The position numbers and the translations under genes are program-made. DNA of 27,032 nucleotides from Bacteroidales bacterium UBA2800 (GTDB lineage: Bacteria > Bacteroidota > Bacteroidia > Bacteroidales > Paludibacteraceae), in NCBI GenBank assembly GCA_002351925.1, contig DEHM01000008.1, forward strand, positions 465-27,496, written 5' to 3'. Shown here in pieces: positions 20,537 to 27,032 of the stretch (its first letter is position 1; the number at the start of each line of letters is the position of its first letter). The notes beneath the pieces are model-generated. The model had not been told where the DNA came from. It was given only the letters and a program-made list of their open reading frames with translations, and made no database searches.

Positions 20537-22849
20537 TTATTCAACCGATTGTCCGAACAACGTGTACTTCACGCCGTCACGAAGGATGAATACCTGACCG
20601 TTCTCAACAATCTTACGAGTAGCCGGTGCAGATACATTCGTCTCTTCTACACCCGTGTACCAGCATCCGCAAGCTGTGGTATAGTTGCTATACGAAGCTC
20701 CACTACCGGCAGTAATAGCAATCGAGTTCACATAGATCGAATTGGTAGTACAAGTCACCTCTATTGCCACGTTTCCGGAAGCATTGCTGAATGTATATTC
20801 CAAATCACGCAAAGCAGCGCCTCCTGTTTTTGTAATATCTTGCGACACTTTCGTGCTGCCGACAGAGATCTCTATTGAACCGGCGCCCTTTGATGCATTC
20901 GTACAATAGGTAACTACAACCTTGCTCACATCGCTCAATGCTTCTTTCGTTGTAGCCTTAGCTCCGGAGGTAGTTGCCGTTACTTGAACGCCTTCTTTGG
21001 TGGTATCATAGGAATTACCATCTTTATTGCTGGTCCAACTATTGGTAGCATCCGCCCATGCTTTAGAGGTAAAGGTGTACGTAGTACTCTGCGGTTCACC
21101 GCCTTCGCCTTCTTGCTCTGCATATACTGCATAGAGGGTAGTAGCCTCAGCAATAGCTTCGTCTGCTTTCACAAACGTCGGAGCGATAGTCTCGCTCTCG
21201 TAACCTGCGGTCTTCGTCCAGCCAAGGAACACCTTACCGCAAGGACAATCCAAAGGATTGGTATCCGGCAGAACGACTGTACCGGTAGAGGTAGTTTGAG
21301 CAAACTGATTGCCGTTTGCCATAAAGGTGAGCGTGAACGGATCAACCACCGGAGCGGGTTCCTCGATATACGTCAAGGTTACCACGCCGTTCGACTCTGC
21401 GATGTTCAACAACGGTTTACCGGAAACACCTGTCCAAGAAGTCTTATTACCGGTTCCGGGGAAGGTGTTCTTCGGACAGTTATCCGTAGAGCCGTCCCAA
21501 CCGATCTTCGTTCCAGTAGCGGAAACGACAGTATAGAGCGGAGAACCGGAGGTATTTGTGTTATTCGGGGCGTTATTCTCCCAAGCCGATGCATCGAAAT
21601 TGACTTTCCAGATCAACAGACCGTGACCTGTAAGCGGTTCATCCCATCCCACTGCCTGACGGTTCTCGATATAATAGCGCAGACCGGAAGTGGTCGGGCC
21701 GACATACGTGCCGGAAGCATTGATCTGATAGGTTTGTTGGTTCTCTGTTCCGTTCGCATAGAGCGTTACGTTCTGACCGGTGTTACCCAAGTTAATCGGG
21801 GTTAACCAGCCGAAGAACTCTTTCTCCCACGGGTCATAGTTAGGCGGGCAGTGACCGTCGCCGTTGTAGCTACCACCGTCCATGATATCCCAGTCGTTCG
21901 GAGTGAGGCAGTTGTCGTAGTTGGTACCATAGTCGGTATCGTACAGATCGGGCAGACCCATTACGTGTCCGAACTCATGGCAGAGGGTTCCGATACCACC
22001 GAGCGAGGAACCGGACATCTCGCCTGATATTGCATAGTTATCGAGTTTCTTACCGCCTACTTTGCATTGGGTAGCCGAATAGGTACAGTAACCTGACTGA
22101 CGCGCTGCTTCCACCGACCAGTTGTGCGGCCAGATCGTCTCAGACGTACCACCATCAGCCTGACCTTTACCGGCATAGATAACATACACGAAATCTACAT
22201 ATCCGTCGCTATCAGAGTCATAATCCGCCCAGTTGATGGAGAATTGCTCATCCGCCAAAAGGCAGCCCTCTACGACCGCATCGGTTGCGTGCTGGTCATC
22301 TCCTTCGTCATCACCCGGTTTATCCGTACCATAATACGCCACATTGCGGCTGAGAGTAACCGGACCAAACACATCAAACTGCGGACGATAGGCACCGTTG
22401 GACTGATCCGCAAAATACTGTGCAGCCGAAGGATACCCGTCGTTAACGGTACAGTTGAGCGAGTTGCAAAGCTCATCAAACGTAGCCTGCGTATGTCCCG
22501 ACTGCATACTTTTGTTGGAGAAGTTCACCAAAATAACTACTCCTTTGGGAGCGAGGTTCGGCGTGACACCAACATCTTTGCGCTGACGACGCGCTACACC
22601 TTTTGCACGACGTGCCTTAGCTACTGCCGGCGTCGGAGCCTCACCAACTACTTGGTATATACCATTGATCTCACGTACCTGCTTACCATCACGGTTGATG
22701 GTGTAGTGATAGAACTCATCACCGATCACCTGCACTTCAATCTGGGTACCGTCGGCTTGAGTACGAGTCTGCCAACCGCGCTTTGCGGGGACAGCAAACG
22801 TTGCCAGGCTAATTGCCATTACGACAAGCGTCAAAAAGATTTTTTTCAT
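20537..22849 (-). CDS. secreted M6-family metalloprotease with InlB-like repeat and C-terminal tail
   Basis: 770 aa, exported zinc protease. Signal peptide about 1-20 (MKKIFLTLVVMAISLATFA). Then a propeptide-like segment with GDEFYHYTINRDGKQV (43-58) and a basic stretch near 79-91, a possible processing site. The M6 catalytic domain runs about 100-350 with the zinc motif HEFGHVMGLPD (291-301), SSLGGIGTLC before it and NDWDIMDGGSYNG (318-330) after it. An InlB/Flg_new-type repeat follows (about 504-580, ending TLYAVYAE), then a beta-sandwich (about 588-715) and the tail TRKIVENGQVFILRDGVKYT (744-763) ending at 770. The tail resembles that of the 1835-aa protein and is probably a sorting signal; type IX secretion is an inference. 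The substrate is unknown. Confidence 0.92.
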   Translation of the reverse strand: MKKIFLTLVVMAISLATFAVPAKRGWQTRTQADGTQIEVQVIGDEFYHYTINRDGKQVREINGIYQVVGEAPTPAVAKARRAKGVARRQRKDVGVTPNLAPKGVVILVNFSNKSMQSGHTQATFDELCNSLNCTVNDGYPSAAQYFADQSNGAYRPQFDVFGPVTLSRNVAYYGTDKPGDDEGDDQHATDAVVEGCLLADEQFSINWADYDSDSDGYVDFVYVIYAGKGQADGGTSETIWPHNWSVEAARQSGYCTYSATQCKVGGKKLDNYAISGEMSGSSLGGIGTLCHEFGHVMGLPDLYDTDYGTNYDNCLTPNDWDIMDGGSYNGDGHCPPNYDPWEKEFFGWLTPINLGNTGQNVTLYANGTENQQTYQINASGTYVGPTTSGLRYYIENRQAVGWDEPLTGHGLLIWKVNFDASAWENNAPNNTNTSGSPLYTVVSATGTKIGWDGSTDNCPKNTFPGTGNKTSWTGVSGKPLLNIAESNGVVTLTYIEEPAPVVDPFTLTFMANGNQFAQTTSTGTVVLPDTNPLDCPCGKVFLGWTKTAGYESETIAPTFVKADEAIAEATTLYAVYAEQEGEGGEPQSTTYTFTSKAWADATNSWTSNKDGNSYDTTKEGVQVTATTSGAKATTKEALSDVSKVVVTYCTNASKGAGSIEISVGSTKVSQDITKTGGAALRDLEYTFSNASGNVAIEVTCTTNSIYVNSIAITAGSGASYSNYTTACGCWYTGVEETNVSAPATRKIVENGQVFILRDGVKYTLFGQSVE

Positions 22850-22931
22850 CTCAAAAATGATTTTGTTGTATATATATATATAAGGTTAAATGTTGTTCCT
22901 GTCTTAGCGAGCATTCCAACCTAAAATCGTG

Positions 22932-22962
22932 CAAAGTTACAACATTATTTCGAATACACAAA
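22932..22962 (-). promoter_or_regulatory. promoter of the M6 protease unit
   Basis: On the minus strand TTTG (22962-22959), 19 bp, TAACTTTG (22939-22932). The leader is about 75 nt and contains a TA dinucleotide run near 22868-22882. The -33 element lies inside the T-run of the nadD terminator. Confidence 0.75.
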
Positions 22963-22990
22963 AAAAAACGCCCCAAAAATGCGTTTTTTC
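22960..22990 (-). terminator. rho-independent terminator after nadD
   Basis: Arms AAAAAACGC (22963-22971) and GCGTTTTTT (22981-22989) with a 9-nt loop. Read on the minus strand, a T-run continues to 22960. It ends the mnmE-yicC-gmk-nadD transcript about 46 nt after the nadD stop, and it could act in both directions. Confidence 0.9.
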
Positions 22991-23035
22991 TTTAAATTTG
23001 CAACATTTTGATGTTTTCGTCAGAAATATCCGACA

Positions 23036-23575
23036 TCAATTCTGCGAATTGCGACCTGTCTTGGCTCGAAGCTCCGTAGACGAAATATCGAACATAGGAG
23101 CCTCTTTTAGGTATCTTATCTCCTTCACCGGCTCTGCCGAAAAAATCGTTTCTTTCTTCGCCTGCTCCGCTGTCAGATGACGCGGATAAACAAAAATCCG
23201 GAAGTTCGACGCGATATACGCATGTTCGCGCCATTTCGGGAAAATAGCCAGGTTGTCCTCGCCTATCACAAGCGTAAACTCGTGCTCCGGATAGGCCTTC
23301 TGCAGCGCCCGAAGCGTATTAGCGGTATACGACGGCCTCGGCAACCCAAACTCAAAATCACAGGCCTTCACGCCGGGGATATCCTTCACGGCTTCGCTTA
23401 CTGCTGCCAGACGCTCCTCCTCCGGCGCCAATATCTTTGCGTCCTTCAGCGGATTGTTGGGACTCACCATCAGCCATAGTTCATCCAGGTCGGTGTGCTC
23501 TACCACCCACCTCGCCAATCCCACGTGCCCAAAATGCACCGGATTGAAACTACCGCCGTAAATCCCTACCTTCAT
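23036..23575 (-). CDS. nadD: nicotinate-nucleotide adenylyltransferase
   Basis: Makes nicotinate adenine dinucleotide from NaMN and ATP in NAD biosynthesis. The 179-aa product has the nucleotidyltransferase motif GGSFNPVHFGH (7-17), SPNNPLKDAKILAPEEERLAAV-like substrate-loop residues (38-59), VIGEDNLAIFPKW (102-114) and the C-terminal ISSTELR (164-170). Length is slightly short, with the usual end. It overlaps the end of gmk by 26 nt and is the last gene of its operon. Confidence 0.95.
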   Translation of the reverse strand: MKVGIYGGSFNPVHFGHVGLARWVVEHTDLDELWLMVSPNNPLKDAKILAPEEERLAAVSEAVKDIPGVKACDFEFGLPRPSYTANTLRALQKAYPEHEFTLVIGEDNLAIFPKWREHAYIASNFRIFVYPRHLTAEQAKKETIFSAEPVKEIRYLKEAPMFDISSTELRAKTGRNSQN

Positions 23576-24116
23576 CGATGATAGCGTCTAATTGTTCGAA
23601 AGCATGGTTGAGGTCGTCGTTCACCACCACACGGTCAAACTGCGGCTTATACGACAATTCCAACTCCGCCTTCGCCAACCGTTTCTCAATCATCTCCGGA
23701 CTGGTGTCGCCGCGGCCTTCCAGACGACGACGCAACTCCTCAATCGATGGCGGGCAGATAAAGATAGACGTCGCACGGTCACCCAGTATATGCTTCAGGT
23801 TGATACCGCCCTTCACGTCCACATCAAACAGCACTTGCCTTCCGGCCGCCTCTATTCGATCGATCTCCTCCTTCAGCGTTCCGTAGTACAAGCCTTCGTA
23901 CACCTGCTCGTACTCAATGAAGTCGTCGTTCTTGATACGGTTTTGAAACTCCTCCACCGTAATGAAATAGTACTCCCGCCCATGCACTTCCTGACCACGC
24001 GGCGCACGTGTGGTACACGAGATAGAGAGTTCAAACAGGTTCGGATGCTTGGTGAGCAGGTGCTTCACCATAGTCGATTTGCCGCTACCCGACGGCGCAC
24101 AGAAAATGTATATCAT
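23550..24116 (-). CDS. gmk: guanylate kinase
   Basis: Phosphorylates GMP to GDP with ATP. The 188-aa product starts MIYIFCAPSGSGKSTMV, with the P-loop at 7-15. The GMP-binding segment SISCTTRAPRGQEVHGREYYF and the RLEGRGDTSPEMIEKRL lid follow. The start overlaps the yicC stop by 4 nt and the end overlaps nadD, so the operon is translationally compact. Length is normal for Bacteroidota. Confidence 0.95.
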   Translation of the reverse strand: MIYIFCAPSGSGKSTMVKHLLTKHPNLFELSISCTTRAPRGQEVHGREYYFITVEEFQNRIKNDDFIEYEQVYEGLYYGTLKEEIDRIEAAGRQVLFDVDVKGGINLKHILGDRATSIFICPPSIEELRRRLEGRGDTSPEMIEKRLAKAELELSYKPQFDRVVVNDDLNHAFEQLDAIIDEGRDLRR

Positions 24117-25000
24117 AAGACGTTCAGTACTTGTTCCTTTATCTGTTCCAGTATATCTTTCATCTTCACCACCAGTATCTGCATCTCGCTCTGGTTCGAC
24201 TTAGAGCCCAGCGTATTGATCTCGCGGCCCATCTCCTGAGCGATAAAGCCCAGCTGTTTGCCTTCGCCTTTCGCCTTCTCGCCATTCGCCATCACGTCGC
24301 GGAAATACTTGATATGGTTCCTGAGCCGCACTTTCTCCTCGTTGATATCCAGTTTCTCCAGATAGTAGATCATCTCTTGCTCCAAGCGGTTCTGATCAAT
24401 CTGCGCCTGCGTCTCCTTGCTCAGCTGAGCGAGGTTCTGTTCCAGCCGTTCACGTATCTTGGCTACCCTGCTCTTCTCGTAAGGCTCCACCTGACGCAGC
24501 AAGTCGGCAATACCATCCAGTTTCTCGGCAAACATCTGCTGCAAGGCCGCGCCTTCCTGCGTACGGAAAGCCACAAAAGCCTCTATCGCCTTCTTGAGCA
24601 AGGCCTGTACTTCCGCCCACTCTGCCTCCGTCAGGTCCGAGTTATCCTCTTGCTGCTTCAACACGTCGGGGAAACGCAGGATAGAGGCCATCACTTCTGC
24701 CGGCACTTCTCCAAACTGCGCCTTGTATTGCTCGGCATAGAGTTGGGCGGCCGACCAGTTGATCGGACTCAGCGTAGCCGTCGTCTGTTCGTCCTGGAAA
24801 TACATCGCCAGATCCACCTTACCGCGTTCCAGCGCCTGCGTCAGCAGCGTACGCATTTCCAGTTCGTGCGCACGGAGCGGCGACGCCAGACGCACCGAAA
24901 TATCCATCGACTTGGAGTTGAGCGAGCGTATCTCGCAAATCAGTTTCTTGCCTCGGAAAATTGTCTCGGCTTTTCCGTAGCCGGTCATCGATAGTATCAT
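24113..25000 (-). CDS. yicC: YicC/YloC family endoribonuclease
   Basis: 295 aa, a full-length YicC. N-terminal MILSMTGYGKAE with the EIRSLNSKSMDISVRL segment; long central helices with coiled-coil character (about 110-230); and the C-terminal DUF1732-type end with LGFIAQEMGREINTLGSKSNQ. E. coli YicC and B. subtilis YloC have been reported as endoribonucleases involved in RNA decay; the role here is by family. It sits between mnmE and gmk with ATGA overlaps on both sides. YicC-gmk adjacency is a widely conserved gene order. Confidence 0.93.
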   Translation of the reverse strand: MILSMTGYGKAETIFRGKKLICEIRSLNSKSMDISVRLASPLRAHELEMRTLLTQALERGKVDLAMYFQDEQTTATLSPINWSAAQLYAEQYKAQFGEVPAEVMASILRFPDVLKQQEDNSDLTEAEWAEVQALLKKAIEAFVAFRTQEGAALQQMFAEKLDGIADLLRQVEPYEKSRVAKIRERLEQNLAQLSKETQAQIDQNRLEQEMIYYLEKLDINEEKVRLRNHIKYFRDVMANGEKAKGEGKQLGFIAQEMGREINTLGSKSNQSEMQILVVKMKDILEQIKEQVLNVL

Positions 25001-26328
25001 TTGCCTATACAGAATTTGCTGAAAATATTGTTGAGAACCTCCTGGTTCGTAATCTGTCCGGTCACTTCCCCGAGCGCCGTCAGACAGTCTTGCAGGTCCA
25101 GCGAGAGCAACTCACCGCTCAGCCCCTGCTGCAGTCCTTCTTCTACACGCCGGATAGCCTCATAAGCACGGCGCACCGCTTCATAATGACGCGCATTACT
25201 CAGCATCACCGCCGAAGGCTGCATCATTTCCCTTGCCACGCGTACCAACTCCCGCTTCAGCGGCTCTACATCCCCGTTCTTCGCCGAGATAAGCAATCCT
25301 TGTGCTTTGCTCTTTGCTCCGTCCTCCAACAGATCCGCCTTGTTGTGCACTCGAATAACCGTTCCTTTAGCCTGTAGGTGCTGCAAGCCGGCAGAACCGT
25401 CCTGTAGCGAAGCGTCCTCTATGCAAACAACAATCTGCGCCCGCTCTATCGCCTGCTTACTTCGCGCGATACCCATATTCTCTATCGTGTCGCTCGTCTC
25501 CCTTAGGCCTGCGGTATCAATCAGTCGGAAGAGGATGCCGTCTATCAGCAATGTGTCTTCTATTGTGTCGCGCGTTGTACCCTGTATGTCGCTCACGATG
25601 GCGCGTTGTTCGCCCAGCAGTGCATTGAGCAAAGTCGACTTACCTACATTCGGCGCACCGACAATGGCCACAGCGATACCGTGACGAATAGCATTACCCG
25701 TACGAAACGAGTCAATCAGCCTTTGCAGCTTATCGGCTATCTCGCGCGCCAAGTCCTTCAACTCGCCGCGGTCGGCAAACTCCAACTCCTCATGGTCGGC
25801 GAAGTCCAGTTCCAGCTCAATCAACGAAGTGAAATGCAGCAAGCGTTCGCGCAGGCGGGTCAACTCATCCGACACCGCGCCGCGCAGTTGACTCAGCGCC
25901 AAGTCCTTCTCGGCCTTCGAACGCGCCGCTATCAGGTCAGCCACAGCCTCCGCCTGCGTCAGGTCCATCCTTCCGTTCAGAAAAGCACGCTGGGTAAACT
26001 CTCCGGGCTGAGCAGTACGTGCGCCGGCATCCACAAGCCACGCCAGCAGCGTCTGCTGGATATACAGACTGCCGTGACAGGCTATTTCCACCACATCCTC
26101 GCCCGTAAACGAATGGGGCGCACGAAAAACAGAGCAGACTACCTCGTCCAGCGTCTCCTCGCCGCGGACGATATGTCCGTGCCGAACGCTACCCGCCGGC
26201 GTGTCTGTCAAGCAATGCCGACCACGGAACAGACCGTCGACCAGTTCTATCGCCTGCTCTCCCGACACGCGGACCACCGCAATGCCTCCTACGCCATAAG
26301 GCGTCGATATCGCACATATCGTATCCAT
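24997..26328 (-). CDS. mnmE: tRNA uridine-5-carboxymethylaminomethyl modification GTPase
   Basis: With MnmG, installs cmnm5 at U34 of tRNAs read by wobble. The 443-aa product has an N-terminal tetrahydrofolate-binding domain (MDTICAISTPYGVGGIAVVRVSG), a helical domain, and an inserted G domain with GAPNVGKS (224-231), GTTRD (250-254) and DTAG (271-274). The catalytic C-terminal CIGK is present at the very end. The length is a little short but all motifs are intact. It is first in its operon, with its own promoter, and divergent from glyS. Confidence 0.96.
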   Translation of the reverse strand: MDTICAISTPYGVGGIAVVRVSGEQAIELVDGLFRGRHCLTDTPAGSVRHGHIVRGEETLDEVVCSVFRAPHSFTGEDVVEIACHGSLYIQQTLLAWLVDAGARTAQPGEFTQRAFLNGRMDLTQAEAVADLIAARSKAEKDLALSQLRGAVSDELTRLRERLLHFTSLIELELDFADHEELEFADRGELKDLAREIADKLQRLIDSFRTGNAIRHGIAVAIVGAPNVGKSTLLNALLGEQRAIVSDIQGTTRDTIEDTLLIDGILFRLIDTAGLRETSDTIENMGIARSKQAIERAQIVVCIEDASLQDGSAGLQHLQAKGTVIRVHNKADLLEDGAKSKAQGLLISAKNGDVEPLKRELVRVAREMMQPSAVMLSNARHYEAVRRAYEAIRRVEEGLQQGLSGELLSLDLQDCLTALGEVTGQITNQEVLNNIFSKFCIGK

Positions 26329-26336
26329 TCAGCCTG

Positions 26337-26368
26337 CAAAGATACTACTTTTTTCTGACATACGCAAG
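26337..26368 (-). promoter_or_regulatory. promoter of the mnmE operon
   Basis: On the minus strand CTTG (26368-26365), 20 bp, TATCTTTG (26344-26337). Extended -33 TTGCGTATGTCA, then an A-tract and GTAGTA before the -7 hexamer. This closely matches the dapB promoter (TTGCATATGTCA and GTAGTATCTTTGC). Transcription should begin about 6 bp after the -7 box, leaving almost no leader before the ATG at 26328. Confidence 0.82.
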
Positions 26369-26385
26369 AAAAAAATGCGCAATTA

Positions 26386-26417
26386 TTTGCATATGTGCAA
26401 AAAAAGCAGTACTTTTG
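26386..26417 (+). promoter_or_regulatory. promoter of glyS
   Basis: TTTG (26386-26389), 20 bp, TACTTTTG (26410-26417). The -33 region reads TTTGCATATGT and the spacer has an A-tract followed by GCAGTA; CACCCG follows the -7 box. A leader of about 30 nt remains before the ATG at 26455. The -33 elements of this promoter and the mnmE promoter are only about 20 bp apart, back to back. Confidence 0.82.
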
Positions 26418-26454
26418 CACCCGCAAAAGTGAATTGACAAAACAAAACAAGAAT

Positions 26455-27032
26455 ATGGCTACTCAAGAAGAAACATTCAAGAAGATCGTAGCGCACTGCA
26501 AGGAATACGGATTTGTCTTCCCCAGCAGCGAGATCTACGATGGTCTGGGCGCTGTGTACGACTACGGTCAGAACGGCGTGGAACTTAAGAACAACATCAA
26601 GCGTTACTGGTGGGACTCGATGACCCTGCTCCACGAGAACATCGTCGGTATCGACGCGGCTATCTTTATGCACCCTACTACCTGGAAAGCCTCCGGACAC
26701 GTAGATGCATTCAACGACCCGCTCATCGACAACCGCGACAGCAAGAAGCGCTACCGCGCTGACGTCCTCATCGAGGATCAGATTGCTAAGTACGACGAGA
26801 AAATCGCCAAGGAAGTGGAGAAAGCCCGCAAACGTTTCGGCGACTCTTTCGACGAGGAACTATATAAACAAACGAACGAGCGCGTGCGCGAGCACGTAGA
26901 AAAACGCGAGGCACTCCATGCCCGTTTCGCTAAGGCAATGAACGACAACAACCTCGAGGAACTCAAGCAGATCATCCTTGACGAGGAAATCGTATGCCCC
27001 ATCAGCGGTACGCGCAACTGGACCGACGTGCG
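26455..27032 (+). CDS. glyS: glycyl-tRNA synthetase, single-chain type (5' part)
   Basis: Class II aminoacyl-tRNA synthetase charging tRNA-Gly. The reading frame is open from ATG 26455 to the window end, 192 complete codons, so the gene is cut by the edge. It starts MATQEETFKKIVAHCKEYGF, then VFPSSEIYDGLGAVYDYGQNGVELKNNIKRYWW and MHPTTWKASGHVDAFNDPLIDN, which are the motif-1 region and the following strand of the alpha2 (eukaryote-like) GlyRS found in Bacteroidota. A charged helical insertion follows, with VCPISGTRNWTDV near the cut, as expected for this enzyme. It has its own promoter. Confidence 0.95.
   Translation, partial: MATQEETFKKIVAHCKEYGFVFPSSEIYDGLGAVYDYGQNGVELKNNIKRYWWDSMTLLHENIVGIDAAIFMHPTTWKASGHVDAFNDPLIDNRDSKKRYRADVLIEDQIAKYDEKIAKEVEKARKRFGDSFDEELYKQTNERVREHVEKREALHARFAKAMNDNNLEELKQIILDEEIVCPISGTRNWTDV

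Noticed and set aside
24131..24994. 287-aa open frame on the plus strand opposite yicC
   Set aside because: Complement of a well-recognised YicC gene inside a conserved operon; its composition is typical of an antisense shadow.

Overview
The window looks like chromosomal DNA of a Bacteroidales bacterium (Bacteroidota), probably an uncultured host-associated lineage. The reasons are: promoters of the Bacteroidota type (-33 TTG/TTTG, about 20 bp, then TAnnTTTG); start codons with no clear Shine-Dalgarno sequence; family versions typical of the group (single-chain glycyl-tRNA synthetase, WbqC-like protein, FKBP lipoprotein, a POT transporter starting MFQKHPKGLIP); and large secreted proteins ending in a short Gly/Tyr-rich tail. 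The assignment below order level is a guess. No rRNA, tRNA, CRISPR array, IS element or phage gene was seen.

Layout. (1) 84-13216, plus strand: a 13-gene directon behind one recognisable promoter: dapB, lepB, wbqC-like, ilvE, POT peptide transporter, coiled-coil protein, rsmI, oligosaccharide flippase, ribE, two tandem FKBP isomerases, a second flippase, truA. These are mostly housekeeping and envelope functions. (2) 13251-19168, minus strand: an 1835-aa modular secreted protein, followed by a 41-aa gene with its own promoter and terminator. (3) 19254-22962, minus strand: a four-gene unit with promoter and terminator, made of a secreted M6 metalloprotease, a small secreted beta-sandwich protein, an S26B/SipW-like Ser-His peptidase and a PqqD-like protein. 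(4) 22960-26368, minus strand: tightly overlapping mnmE-yicC-gmk-nadD, ending in a strong hairpin terminator. (5) 26386-27032, plus strand: the divergent glycyl-tRNA synthetase gene, cut by the window end.

The most unusual structure is not a gene. Seven junctions in the plus-strand directon are filled with short tandem arrays of period 7 or 8 (for example GTTAAAYY, GATGAWT, ATAAATY, GTTTAGA, ATCTAAA), each with its own unit sequence and each ending just before the next start codon. Most units contain a stop triplet. Because 7 and 8 are not multiples of 3, an array shows stops in successive reading frames. Four upstream genes take their own stop codon from the array. Similar period-7 arrays lie in frame inside lepB and the wbqC-like gene. 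A second family, G/C-rich palindromic elements (GCCTACCCC...CCCTCCCT-nAA-GGGAGG), has entered dapB twice in opposite orientations and ilvE once, always in frame. So the left half of the window appears to have been invaded by small repeats that the genes tolerate.

Regions 2 and 3 may form a surface-protein theme. The 1835-aa protein, the M6 protease and the 171-aa protein appear to share a beta-sandwich module, and the first two share a C-terminal tail. The M6 / small secreted protein / S26B peptidase / PqqD unit has no radical-SAM gene nearby and is the best candidate here for an undescribed peptide- or protein-processing system.
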